This document shows, piece after piece, positions 22,870 to 31,275 of a stretch of DNA of 52,267 bases; within the stretch, counting starts at the first letter, position 1, and each line of letters opens with the position of its first letter. The position numbers and the translations under genes are program-made. This stretch comes from Schwartzia sp. (in: firmicutes) (GTDB lineage Bacteria; Bacillota; Negativicutes; Selenomonadales; Selenomonadaceae). Under the pieces are notes generated by a model. It was not told where the DNA came from, did not search any database, and saw only the letters and a program-made list of their open reading frames with translations. The stretch is taken from the NCBI GenBank assembly GCA_017480545.1, contig JAFVAI010000030.1:1-52267 (forward strand), given 5' to 3'.

Positions 22870-23720
22870 ATATCCGCGAGATTTCTACTTCTCGGCTGCA
22901 CGAGTATGAAAATAACCCTCGCAACAATGATTTGGCGGTCGAGAAGGTTAAATACAGTATTGAGCGGTTCGGGTTTCTGTTTCCTATCGTCGTTGACATG
23001 AATTTTGTCATCGTCTGCGGGCATACGAGAGTCCGTGCTTGCCGTGAGCTGGGGATTCAATCTGTTCCCTGCATTATCGCCGACGAGCTTTCGGAGGAGC
23101 AGATTAACCTGTTTCGGCTTATCGACAATAAGACCAGTGAGTACAGCGATTGGGATTTTGAGAAACTCAAAGACGAGCTGTCCACTGTCGATCTTACGTT
23201 GGATAAAAACCAGCTTCTGCTGGAACGGTTCGAGCTGACTGCCGAAGTATTCGACATCGAGCCGGAGCAAGCGGAAATCAAAATTCCTGCATTCAATTTC
23301 ATGGGCGTGGATGATGACAAGCCGAAAGAGAAAAAGCCGCCTGTAAGCACGATTTATTCCAACGGGCTGGTTGATGGTGAACCCGAAGACGTGGAAATCG
23401 TAGGTGAAATCCCAGAAATCGTTCAGGAAGAATCGGGAGGTTCCGAGCTGTCGGCCCCGGAGGAGAAACATGAAAGCTCCGAGAGCGGCGACCCGCAGCA
23501 GGAAAATGGCGACAGCGAGGAAGCTGTGACAGACAAGCCTAAAAAGTCCAAAGCTGTTCTGCCTTTTTGCCAGTTCCGTTTCGGCGATGTGGCGTTTTTC
23601 ATTTCGCAGGTTGAGCTTGACCGGATGAATGATAAATACGCGGAGTATATTGATTCCGGGGCGGCTTTGGAATGCAGCTTCGTGGATTATTTGCTGAAGG
23701 GAGTTGAAACCGGTGATTGA
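22866..23720 (+). CDS. ParB-like nuclease-fold protein 2
   Basis: A 284-residue protein: ParB domain at residues 1-115 (VIVCGHTRVRACRELG box, LIDNKTSEYSDWD), a Ser/Glu/Gly-rich linker (about residues 175-225), then a C-terminal module (CQFRFGDVAFFISQVELDRM) like the end of ParB 1. The linker is acidic and probably disordered. Overlaps neighbours on both sides, so the three are one translational unit. Confidence 0.88.
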   Translation: MNIREISTSRLHEYENNPRNNDLAVEKVKYSIERFGFLFPIVVDMNFVIVCGHTRVRACRELGIQSVPCIIADELSEEQINLFRLIDNKTSEYSDWDFEKLKDELSTVDLTLDKNQLLLERFELTAEVFDIEPEQAEIKIPAFNFMGVDDDKPKEKKPPVSTIYSNGLVDGEPEDVEIVGEIPEIVQEESGGSELSAPEEKHESSESGDPQQENGDSEEAVTDKPKKSKAVLPFCQFRFGDVAFFISQVELDRMNDKYAEYIDSGAALECSFVDYLLKGVETGD

Positions 23721-25107
23721 TTTCGTGGAAAAAGTACCCATTGAGGACGTTACCGGGTCAGAATACAACCCACGCGAAATAACGGAAGAAGCGTTGCAAG
23801 CATTACAGCATAGCATAAAGAGATTCGGAATGGTGAAGCCGCTGATCGTGAACTCCTCCAACAATGTCATCACGGCGGGGCACCAGCGCAAGAAAGCGGC
23901 GACGGCCATCGGCTTGAAATATCTTCCCTGCATCCGCATCAACAGCCCGAATTTGCAGGATGAAATCTTGTTCAACCTCATGCACAACTCCATTGAGACG
24001 AGCAAGACCACAGTGCGGCTGGAAGATTACAAGGTCGGCGCGTATCATTATTGCGAGCCAGCAAAAATCAAGATCGAGAGTGAGCCGAAGAACGTGCTGA
24101 TTTGCTCGGAAATCACGAAGCTCATGTCGCGATACGGCGAGTGGGGCAGCGTGGTCACGGACGGCGACGGCAACGTGATTCTCAACGCGGAATACGCCTA
24201 TTGCGCGAAGCGCTTGGGGTATGGCGTTCTCGCTTATGGGATTCCGAATGAAGACGTGCAGGAATTTTTGGCGTGCATGGGCGTCGAGTATGGCAAATAT
24301 AATTTCGACCACCTCGGCATCAAGACTTACCATCAGTTCCTCGCCCAGCCTAAACGGTTGAGTACGGATGGGCGGCAGTCCAACACGTCGATTCTGTATG
24401 AAAAGCATCTTATCCCGCGATTGAATAAGACGGACAGCATTATCGACATTGGCGCGGGTCGCATGGCTTATGTGAAGCTGCTGAAATCCAAAGGCTACAA
24501 CATCCATGCTTATGAGCCGTCGCTTATGGTAAAGGGCGCAAACAAGCTCGATATGAAAGGAATAATCGCAAACATCCTCAACGCTGAAAAACAGGTTCGG
24601 CTGAACGGCCTGTTCGATTGGTGCGTTTTGGAGGCAGTGATTAACTCTGTCGTAGATGATGAGTTTGAAAAAGCGGTTCTTACCGCTTGCAATGCCGTGT
24701 TGAAGTCCACGGGCGTTTTGATTACTTGCACGAGAAATATCGCTTACGTCCAGAAGGCATACGAAAAAACGAAGTTGTCGGCTGGCGCGGGAGATTGCCT
24801 CTGGTATCTCGATGACAAGAATTATACGCTTGGCGTGACCAACGGCATTGTATTCAAGCAAAAATTCCACACGAAGGAGAGCTTCGTCGAACTGCTCGGC
24901 AAATATTTCGAGCAGATTGAAGTGCTTTCGTGCTCGGCAGGGTATATTTATTGCGCGTGCTCCACTCCGAGGCAACTGCCGCGCGAGGTTTACGACGAGT
25001 ATCTTGAAAAAGAACTCAATATCGAATATCCGGGCGGTTTCAAGCACAACAAGCATCGGGGATTGATGGAAGCATTGCTCGCAAGGATTGCCGAGAGGTA
25101 TGCCTGA
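23713..25107 (+). CDS. ParB-like protein fused to a class I SAM methyltransferase domain
   Basis: A 464-residue protein from a GTG. ParB domain at residues 1-90 (VITAGHQRKKAATAIG), a linker with a second small domain (KIKIESEPKNVLICSEI), then a class I methyltransferase with motif I IIDIGAGRMAYVKLLKSKG (residue D245) and the acidic end HAYEPS of strand 2. The C-terminal tail is YGGFKHNK-like. ParB-methyltransferase fusions are known in phages and probably modify phage DNA. The start GTG at 23713 is 10 bases after GGGAG. Confidence 0.85.
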   Translation: MIDFVEKVPIEDVTGSEYNPREITEEALQALQHSIKRFGMVKPLIVNSSNNVITAGHQRKKAATAIGLKYLPCIRINSPNLQDEILFNLMHNSIETSKTTVRLEDYKVGAYHYCEPAKIKIESEPKNVLICSEITKLMSRYGEWGSVVTDGDGNVILNAEYAYCAKRLGYGVLAYGIPNEDVQEFLACMGVEYGKYNFDHLGIKTYHQFLAQPKRLSTDGRQSNTSILYEKHLIPRLNKTDSIIDIGAGRMAYVKLLKSKGYNIHAYEPSLMVKGANKLDMKGIIANILNAEKQVRLNGLFDWCVLEAVINSVVDDEFEKAVLTACNAVLKSTGVLITCTRNIAYVQKAYEKTKLSAGAGDCLWYLDDKNYTLGVTNGIVFKQKFHTKESFVELLGKYFEQIEVLSCSAGYIYCACSTPRQLPREVYDEYLEKELNIEYPGGFKHNKHRGLMEALLARIAERYA

Positions 25108-25534
25108 TTCCAAAAAGAAACGGGATTTGTTTGAGAAGTGGGTTGAGGCCGGAGTTGTCGATAGCAAATTGGCTCTTGTCCAATCCTTTTCCATGCAAGG
25201 GCAATCAATGGGGCAAATAGCTGACTTTCTGGAAATAACCCGGAAGACGTTGCAAAATTTACAGAATAAGCATCCCGCATTGAAAAAGGCCATTGAAAAC
25301 GGTCGCCAAACGGTTGTAGCAATGTGCCAAAACAAATTGATGGAGAAGGTAAATAACGGTGATACGACGGCGATAATTTACGCACTGAAGGTTTACGGGG
25401 GTGAGTTCTTCAACGACCGTAAACTCCCAGACGTAAAAGGTTCCGGCGCAGGTGCTTCTGTTCAGCCACAAGTCCAGATTTATTTACCTGCTGTGGACTC
25501 GGAAGCGGGTGATCACGATGCGAAAAAAGAGTGA
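25100..25534 (+). CDS. Terminase small subunit
   Basis: A 144-residue protein with a helix-turn-helix (QSMGQIADFLEITRKTLQNL, about residues 36-55) and the C-terminal pattern of small terminase relatives (NGDTTAIIYALKVYGGEFF). It recognises phage DNA for packaging. The start is ambiguous between 25088 (TTG) and 25100 (ATG). It overlaps the ParB-methyltransferase gene and the large subunit. Confidence 0.85.
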   Translation: MPDSKKKRDLFEKWVEAGVVDSKLALVQSFSMQGQSMGQIADFLEITRKTLQNLQNKHPALKKAIENGRQTVVAMCQNKLMEKVNNGDTTAIIYALKVYGGEFFNDRKLPDVKGSGAGASVQPQVQIYLPAVDSEAGDHDAKKE

Positions 25535-26942
25535 TTTAATAGACGAACCAATTATCATTCGTCCCCAAGAGGGTCGGCAGGAAATGTTTTTGCGTTCTTC
25601 TGCGGACATCTGCATTTATGGCGGCGCGGCGGGCGGCGGAAAAACATTTGCGCTCTTGCTGGAAGGGTTACGCCATATTGATAATAAGCATTTTGAGGCA
25701 GTTATTTTCCGGCAATCCCGCCCACAGATTCTGAGCGCGGGCGGCTTGTACGCCACAAGCAATGAGATTTATCCGCACTTGGGCGCAACAAGCGTTATCA
25801 CGCCGAATGTCCAATGGCGGTTTCCTTCCGGCGCGAAAATTACTTTCGCCCACATGTATTACGAGAAAGAGAAATACGGCTGGCAAGGTTCGCAGATACC
25901 GCTCTTGATGTTCGACGAGCTGGTGCATTTTTCTGAGGGGCAGTTTTTCTATATGCTCTCTCGAAATCGTTCCACTTGCGGTGTGAAGCCTTACATTCGG
26001 GCAACGTGCAATCCGGACGTGGACAGTTGGGTCGCAAGTTTTATTTCGTGGTGGATTGACTCGGAAACCGGCTACGCGATCCCGGAACGGGTTGGAGTGC
26101 TTCGATATTTTTACCGTGTAGATGGCGAGATCATCTGGGCAAATACCCGTGAAGAACTCGCGGAAAAATATTGCATCAGTCCGCAGCTTTGCAAAAGTGT
26201 GACATTCATTCCATCGAATGTTTACGATAATGCTGCGCTGATAAAAAAGAACCCAGATTACCTTGCTTCCCTGAATGCGCTGTCGTTTGTCGAACGAGAG
26301 CGGTTGCTTATGGGGAATTGGAAAATTCGTCCGGCGGCGGGGCTTTATTTCGGTCGGGGGCAGACGGTTATCGTGGATTCGATACCGGACAAAATTATTG
26401 CGATTTGCCGTTCTTATGACTTAGCGGCAACAGCGATCACTCCCGACAACAAAGACCCTGACCGCACGGCCTCGGTTCTCATGGCGAAAATGCGCGGCGG
26501 AATGTTCATCATTCTCGACGTGGTTCGGGTAGCGGAGAGTGCTTCGCAGGTTCGCGATCGAGTGAGAAACACGGCTCGGAGCGACGAAATGGTTTATAAG
26601 TGCCGAAAGATTACCATTCCGCAAGACCCCGGACAAGCGGGAAAAGAACAAGCGGAAAGCTATGTGCGAGAGCTGACGGGCTATCAGGTTATCATCTGTC
26701 CGGTCAGCAATAACAAGGTCGCACGAGCAGAACCATTTGCCGCCCAATGGCAAAAGGGAAATGTCTTGCTGATGAAAGGCAAATGGAACGATGTTTTTCT
26801 CACGGAGCTGGAAGGGTTTCCCGATGCAGTCCACGATGACCAAGTGGATGCGGCGAGCGACGCTTTCACTACGTTGGCGAATGTCGGAACGTATTCGGCG
26901 CCGCCTGATATGGAAACGAAAGAAAGCTATTGGGATTTGTGA
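25518..26942 (+). CDS. Terminase large subunit
   Basis: A 474-residue protein. Walker A GGAAGGGKT is at residues 35-43 with K42, Walker B is LLMFDEL, and the C-terminal nuclease domain has YDLAAT (first acidic residue), ILDVVRV and HDDQVDAASDAF. ATPase and nuclease signatures match phage terminases of the Mu/lambda group. The ATG at 25518 is preferred over an upstream frame that overlaps the small subunit more deeply. Confidence 0.95.
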   Translation: MRKKSDLIDEPIIIRPQEGRQEMFLRSSADICIYGGAAGGGKTFALLLEGLRHIDNKHFEAVIFRQSRPQILSAGGLYATSNEIYPHLGATSVITPNVQWRFPSGAKITFAHMYYEKEKYGWQGSQIPLLMFDELVHFSEGQFFYMLSRNRSTCGVKPYIRATCNPDVDSWVASFISWWIDSETGYAIPERVGVLRYFYRVDGEIIWANTREELAEKYCISPQLCKSVTFIPSNVYDNAALIKKNPDYLASLNALSFVERERLLMGNWKIRPAAGLYFGRGQTVIVDSIPDKIIAICRSYDLAATAITPDNKDPDRTASVLMAKMRGGMFIILDVVRVAESASQVRDRVRNTARSDEMVYKCRKITIPQDPGQAGKEQAESYVRELTGYQVIICPVSNNKVARAEPFAAQWQKGNVLLMKGKWNDVFLTELEGFPDAVHDDQVDAASDAFTTLANVGTYSAPPDMETKESYWDL

Positions 26943-26961
26943 TTGAGGGATGTGAAATGAA

Positions 26962-28215
26962 ATGGCCGAGGGCGTAGAAAGAGAAGTGGGTCGTACAGGC
27001 CAGTATCGTTTCGGTGGAGCTTTTTACGACGAGTTTCTCCCGAATTTACAGGGGTTGCACGGCGTAAGAGTTTATCAGGAGATGAGCGAAAACGATGATG
27101 TCGTTGGCGCTGTTCTGTTTGGAATTAAGATGCTCATTCGCCAAGCCGATTGGCTTATCCAACCGGGCGGCGACACCGAGGCTGACAAGGCCGCAGCAGA
27201 TTTTGTCAATAGCTGTATGCACGATATGCAATCGAGCTGGACGGATACGATTTCCGAAATCTTGTCTTTCTTGACCTATGGCTGGTCCGCTCACGAGATT
27301 GTTTATAAACGGCGCATGGGCCGGAGTTCAAACCCGATACTCAATTCCAAGCACGACGACGGTTTGATTGGATGGCGCAAGCTCCCTATTCGCGGTCAAG
27401 ACACGCTGTATCAGTGGGAATATAACTCAAATGACGAACTGATCGGCATGACGCAGAATCCAGCACCGTCGTACAAGCTCATTACGATACCGATTGACAA
27501 GCTGCTTCTGTTCCGAACGGAGAGCCGAAAAGATAGTCCGGAAGGGCGGAGTATTCTCCGCAACGCCTATCGTTCTTGGGCGTTCAAAAAGCGAATTCAA
27601 GAAATCGAGGGCATCGGCATCGAGCGCGATCTGGCTGGGTTTCCGGTTCTGACCGCGCCACCAGATGTCAACGTATGGGACGTGAAAAATCCGGAAATGG
27701 TTCAGCTCAAAGCGGCTTGCGACCGGCTCATAAAAAATATTCGCCGCGACAGCATGGAAGGTATTACTATTCCAAGCGGCTGGAAATTGGAACTGCTGAC
27801 TTCAGGAAGTCGCCGTCAGTTCGACACAGGCGCTATCATCGACCGATACGATACCCGAATCGCGATGACGGTGCTGGCGGATTTCGTGTTGCTGGGACAC
27901 CAGAGAACCGGATCGTATTCGCTGGCAAGCGACAAGACGGAACTGTTTATTTTGGCTATCGGCACTTATCTCGACAGCATTTGCGAAGTGTTCAACAACA
28001 AGGCTATTCCGCAGTTGATGGACATGAATAAAAAGGCTTTCGCAGATATTACTGATTATCCGCGTCTGTATCACGGCGACATCGAAACGCAGGATATTAC
28101 TGCACTTGGCAATTATATCAAGGACATGACGGGCATCGGAGTTTTGACGCCGGATGAACAGTTAGAAGATTATGTCCGACGGCAAGCGTCTCTACCGGCA
28201 CGAGTTGGCAGGTGA
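26962..28215 (+). CDS. Portal protein, DUF935 (Mu gp29-like)
   Basis: A 417-residue protein. SENDDVVGAVLFGIKMLIRQADWLI and WRKLPIRGQDTLYQWEYN resemble the DUF935 portal family found in Mu-like phages. It forms the dodecameric ring at the capsid vertex through which DNA is packaged. Next to terminase and MuF in the usual order. Confidence 0.9.
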   Translation: MAEGVEREVGRTGQYRFGGAFYDEFLPNLQGLHGVRVYQEMSENDDVVGAVLFGIKMLIRQADWLIQPGGDTEADKAAADFVNSCMHDMQSSWTDTISEILSFLTYGWSAHEIVYKRRMGRSSNPILNSKHDDGLIGWRKLPIRGQDTLYQWEYNSNDELIGMTQNPAPSYKLITIPIDKLLLFRTESRKDSPEGRSILRNAYRSWAFKKRIQEIEGIGIERDLAGFPVLTAPPDVNVWDVKNPEMVQLKAACDRLIKNIRRDSMEGITIPSGWKLELLTSGSRRQFDTGAIIDRYDTRIAMTVLADFVLLGHQRTGSYSLASDKTELFILAIGTYLDSICEVFNNKAIPQLMDMNKKAFADITDYPRLYHGDIETQDITALGNYIKDMTGIGVLTPDEQLEDYVRRQASLPARVGR

Positions 28216-28221
28216 AAATTT

Positions 28222-29670
28222 ATGTTCATGTTCAAAAAAGTAGTGCCTGTGGTTAAACATGACAAAGCTGGGCAGGAAATTTTGGATAGGCTGGACAGCT
28301 TTTTGGCGCAGGAATCGCCGGAACTGGTTTACTGGTTCGAGAGGCTGTTCGAGGAACAGCAAAACGCCGTAACTTATGCCGAGCTTCGGGAAGCAGTGCT
28401 CAACGGCTACGAACAGAATATCTGGAAGTGGCAGGAAGACTATGCAGTCTTTGTAAATGAGCACCTCGCGCCCGCATGGATTGCAGCTCTCCGATCCGGA
28501 GCTTCATCGTTGCAAAAACGGTTCGGTGAGTTTATACTGGATGACAGCAGCAAGCAACTCAAAGAATGGATGCGGCAGCATACCGCCGAGTTTATCACGA
28601 ACATCGGCGAGGATACCAGAGCCGCGATAAAAGCCATTCTCGCCCACGGGCAGGACGCGGGATGGTCGGCGCAGCAAATGGCGTATGCAGTAAGGCCGTG
28701 CATCGGTCTGACACGCCGCGATGCCCTCGCCAACGCTCGCTATCGGCAACACGTTCTGGACACGTTACTCAAACAAAATCCGAACATGATTCAAGAGGTT
28801 GCTGAGCGGAAAGCCCACGAAGCCGCCCTCCGATATGCTTCTATGCAGCATCGTCAGCGGGCAGAGATGATCGCGAATACGGAGCTGGCCTACGCTTATA
28901 ATCGAGGCAATTATGAGGGCGTCCGGCAAGCGATGGCGCAGGGGCTTATGGGCGCTTGCGAAAAGGTATGGCTCACCGCCGGAACCGAGCGGGTTTGTGC
29001 TCAATGTATGTCGCTCAACGGGCGGCGCATTGGCTTTGAGGATTCGTTCAATATTGCTGGCAAAGAACTTTATCGTGGAGCACACCAAGTTCCACCCGCA
29101 CATCCGCGTTGCCGGTGTGTTGTGCAATATGTGGAATACACGCCGCCCGCGAGGAATACTCCACGGCTCGGAGCAGGAGAAATGCCGCCGAAAAATTCCG
29201 CGTCAATTTCTCCGATAAGGCTCGGGAAGATAGATATTAACGACCCGCAAATTGTTAAAGCCACCATTGATTATTTTGAAAGACAGATTCTCGCTCAACC
29301 TGTGGAGAATGCAATCGTTATTGCTCCATCCGGCACAGTTTTTCGAGCTGTTGGGGATTTGAATAGCATTGATAGCGTTTGGGAAGTGGGTGAAGAATTG
29401 TCCGGGGCGATTGTTTTGCATAATCACCCGCCGGGATCAGTAAATGAGTGGTCGTTTGGCAACGACGATCTAAATTTTTTCATGGACGCCAAGCTGAAAA
29501 TATTGCGAGGCATAGATGAGATTTATATTTACGAATTAACACGAAACGCCAATGAAATAGATGAGATTTTATCCATTGCCGAATGGGATGAATTTACCAA
29601 TAGGCATTGTGATGTTATTCGTAGAGCGAAGTCAATGAGCGTAGGATATAGGCGGTGGAAGCATGACTGA
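28222..29670 (+). CDS. MuF-type minor head protein with C-terminal JAB-like domain
   Basis: A 482-residue protein. Residues about 1-310 are the phage Mu gpF-like head morphogenesis region (ANTELAYAYNRGN ... CAQCMSLNG ... AHPRCRCVVQYVE). The extra C-terminal part (about 325-482) has the JAB/MPN core: a strand IVIAPSGTVFRAVGD with a conserved upstream Glu, then H400-x-H402-P with G-S and S411, D415/D416. The spacing is not the canonical JAMM HxHx7Sx2D. MuF C-terminal extensions are known polymorphic toxin-like effectors. Two small genes follow in overlap. Confidence 0.85.
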   Translation: MFMFKKVVPVVKHDKAGQEILDRLDSFLAQESPELVYWFERLFEEQQNAVTYAELREAVLNGYEQNIWKWQEDYAVFVNEHLAPAWIAALRSGASSLQKRFGEFILDDSSKQLKEWMRQHTAEFITNIGEDTRAAIKAILAHGQDAGWSAQQMAYAVRPCIGLTRRDALANARYRQHVLDTLLKQNPNMIQEVAERKAHEAALRYASMQHRQRAEMIANTELAYAYNRGNYEGVRQAMAQGLMGACEKVWLTAGTERVCAQCMSLNGRRIGFEDSFNIAGKELYRGAHQVPPAHPRCRCVVQYVEYTPPARNTPRLGAGEMPPKNSASISPIRLGKIDINDPQIVKATIDYFERQILAQPVENAIVIAPSGTVFRAVGDLNSIDSVWEVGEELSGAIVLHNHPPGSVNEWSFGNDDLNFFMDAKLKILRGIDEIYIYELTRNANEIDEILSIAEWDEFTNRHCDVIRRAKSMSVGYRRWKHD

Positions 29671-29863
29671 TTTTGAGAAAGCTCAGATTGAATTTGACGC
29701 TGTCGGGAAATGGGTTTTGGCGGAAGAAGACAAGCTCGCGGCTCAAATAAAGTCCGAAGGGAAAAAGGTCGGCCTCGATACAAATAATTATCGCTATAAG
29801 CCTATTTACGATGAGGCCAAAAGGAGGATAAAAGAAATCAAAGAAAAGTATGGTATCGCATAG
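29663..29863 (+). CDS. Hypothetical protein coupled to MuF-JAB gene
   Basis: A 66-residue helical, lysine-rich protein. The ATG overlaps the MuF stop by 8 bp. I do not recognise a family. Its position directly behind a toxin-like extension makes it a candidate immunity protein, but this is only inference from gene order. Confidence 0.6.
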   Translation: MTDFEKAQIEFDAVGKWVLAEEDKLAAQIKSEGKKVGLDTNNYRYKPIYDEAKRRIKEIKEKYGIA

Positions 29864-30021
29864 TGAAAACACCGCAACAGGAATTACATGACGTTATTCA
29901 AAAAGCTCGCCAAGTATTTCCTGACGAGAACATTTTTTATGATTTAAGCTGTAAAGAAACCATACCGGAATTTATAGCAAATCTAAGAAAGCGAATCAAG
30001 GAAGCTGAAACGCAAAATTAA
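29863..30021 (+). CDS. Hypothetical 52-residue protein coupled to the previous gene
   Basis: The GTG at 29863 overlaps the previous TAG by one base. The product begins KTPQQELHDVIQKARQVFP and is helical. It is too short for most open reading frame cutoffs. No family recognised. It is the last gene before the first hairpin repeat. Confidence 0.55.
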   Translation: MKTPQQELHDVIQKARQVFPDENIFYDLSCKETIPEFIANLRKRIKEAETQN

Positions 30022-30033
30022 ATATCTGACACG

Positions 30034-30070
30034 AAGCGCAGCGTTTTATGACCTGCGCTTTTGTTATGCC
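30034..30070 (+). repeat. Hairpin repeat, copy 1
   Basis: Stem AAGCGCAG (30034-30041) pairs with CTGCGCTT (30053-30060), loop of 11 bases, then TTGTTATGCC. A 37-base copy with one mismatch in the loop occurs at 30777-30813. Confidence 0.8.
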
Positions 30071-30089
30071 TTGCTGAAGGAGGTTCGTT

Positions 30090-30776
30090 ATGCGGACAAA
30101 ATCGGAGATACTGGCTCGGTTGGAAGAACTGAAAAATGATCGTGCCGATGTGGACGAATTGTTCGCGCCGGTGATTGCCAAGATTGAAAAATATTTCGTC
30201 GGGGATTCTCAACTGACGCACGATGTTCAGTACACGCTCCACCAACTTGCACAGGACATAATGAACCGAAAGACGATTTACGAGAACCAATCGCGGATGC
30301 CGTCTTTCCCGACGAATTACCCGAAAGGGTACGAAGATGTCAGGGATTTATTCGTAGGCGGCGGCGCATTTGAGGAAATCATGGCAGTGAGCATAGAAGA
30401 TTTTGAAGCCGCCTATGTTTATGAGCCTCCCGAAGATGAAGGGGGTGGCGGCGAAGAATCAGCCGGAACTGGCGGCGACGGGGGCAGCGGGGAAAATCTG
30501 CCGCCCAGCAGCAACACTCTCTTGGATGCGTGGCTTGGCATGGTGGGAGCCGCCCGCGAAGGAGAATTATCTGGGCTTGGGGCCATAGCCGGATTCTGCG
30601 AAGGCGGCGGTTACAACGGCGGTTTAGCCATGCTGTTCGAGGAACTTGGCGAGGTTATATCTTCTATCGGCAAGCCGGAATTGGCAAAGCGGATATACGT
30701 TTCTGGGGGTTACAGAGAGGTTATAGAAACCTTCGGCCTGAACGTGTATATCGCGTCAACTGAATTACTGCAATAA
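30090..30776 (+). CDS. Hypothetical phage protein in hairpin-bounded cassette
   Basis: A 228-residue protein: an N-terminal helical part (residues 1-70, heptad-like), a Gly/Glu-rich linker (about 116-142), then a helical C-terminal domain (LLDAWLGMVGAAREGELSGL). No family recognised. It sits between two copies of a hairpin repeat and is followed by the XkdF-type protease. AAGGAGG precedes the ATG at 30090. Confidence 0.7.
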   Translation: MRTKSEILARLEELKNDRADVDELFAPVIAKIEKYFVGDSQLTHDVQYTLHQLAQDIMNRKTIYENQSRMPSFPTNYPKGYEDVRDLFVGGGAFEEIMAVSIEDFEAAYVYEPPEDEGGGGEESAGTGGDGGSGENLPPSSNTLLDAWLGMVGAAREGELSGLGAIAGFCEGGGYNGGLAMLFEELGEVISSIGKPELAKRIYVSGGYREVIETFGLNVYIASTELLQ

Positions 30777-30813
30777 AAGCGCAGCGTTTTACGACCTGCG
30801 CTTTTGTTATGCC
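30777..30813 (+). repeat. Hairpin repeat, copy 2
   Basis: AAGCGCAG (30777-30784) pairs with CTGCGCTT (30796-30803), then TTGTTATGCC. It starts directly after the stop codon of the 228-residue gene. Only one loop base differs from copy 1. Confidence 0.8.
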
Positions 30814-30833
30814 GCACCGAAGGAGGTGAGATT

Positions 30834-31271
30834 ATGAAGACATTTAACGACGTAATGAATCAAACCGCTATCCTCAAAGCCGATTTTGCCATTAAAAAGG
30901 CGGTCGAGGACAAGCGGCTCGCCTTCGGTTGGGCAAGCGTTGCGAATTTCGAGGACGGCAGTGTCGTTGTTGATTCGGATGATGACGTTATTGACATTGG
31001 CACGCTGGAAAAAGCCGCATATAAATACGTTCGTCTTTACCGCTCCGGCGGCGAGATGCACGAACGTGGCGCAGTTGCCGAACTTGTGGAAAGCATCGTG
31101 TTCACCAAAGAAAAAGCCCAAGCACTCGGTATCCCGGACGGCATTATTCCGGAGGGCTGGTGGGTTGGTTTCTTTGTGACTGACGAAGTTGTCTGGGAAA
31201 AGGTCAAATCAGGTGAGTATGCGATGTTCTCCATCGGAGGGAAAGCGCAGCGTGTAGAAGTGGAGGAGTGA
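30834..31271 (+). CDS. XkdF-like prohead serine protease (Peptidase S78_2-like)
   Basis: A 145-residue protein: FGWASVANFEDG, catalytic His in GGEMHERGAV (H76) and Ser in MFSIGGKAQR (S133). This fits the phage-like XkdF protease family, which cleaves scaffold in prohead maturation. The following gene appears to carry the linked scaffold part. GAAGGAGGTGAG lies upstream. Confidence 0.85.
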   Translation: MKTFNDVMNQTAILKADFAIKKAVEDKRLAFGWASVANFEDGSVVVDSDDDVIDIGTLEKAAYKYVRLYRSGGEMHERGAVAELVESIVFTKEKAQALGIPDGIIPEGWWVGFFVTDEVVWEKVKSGEYAMFSIGGKAQRVEVEE

Positions 31272-31275
31272 AAAA

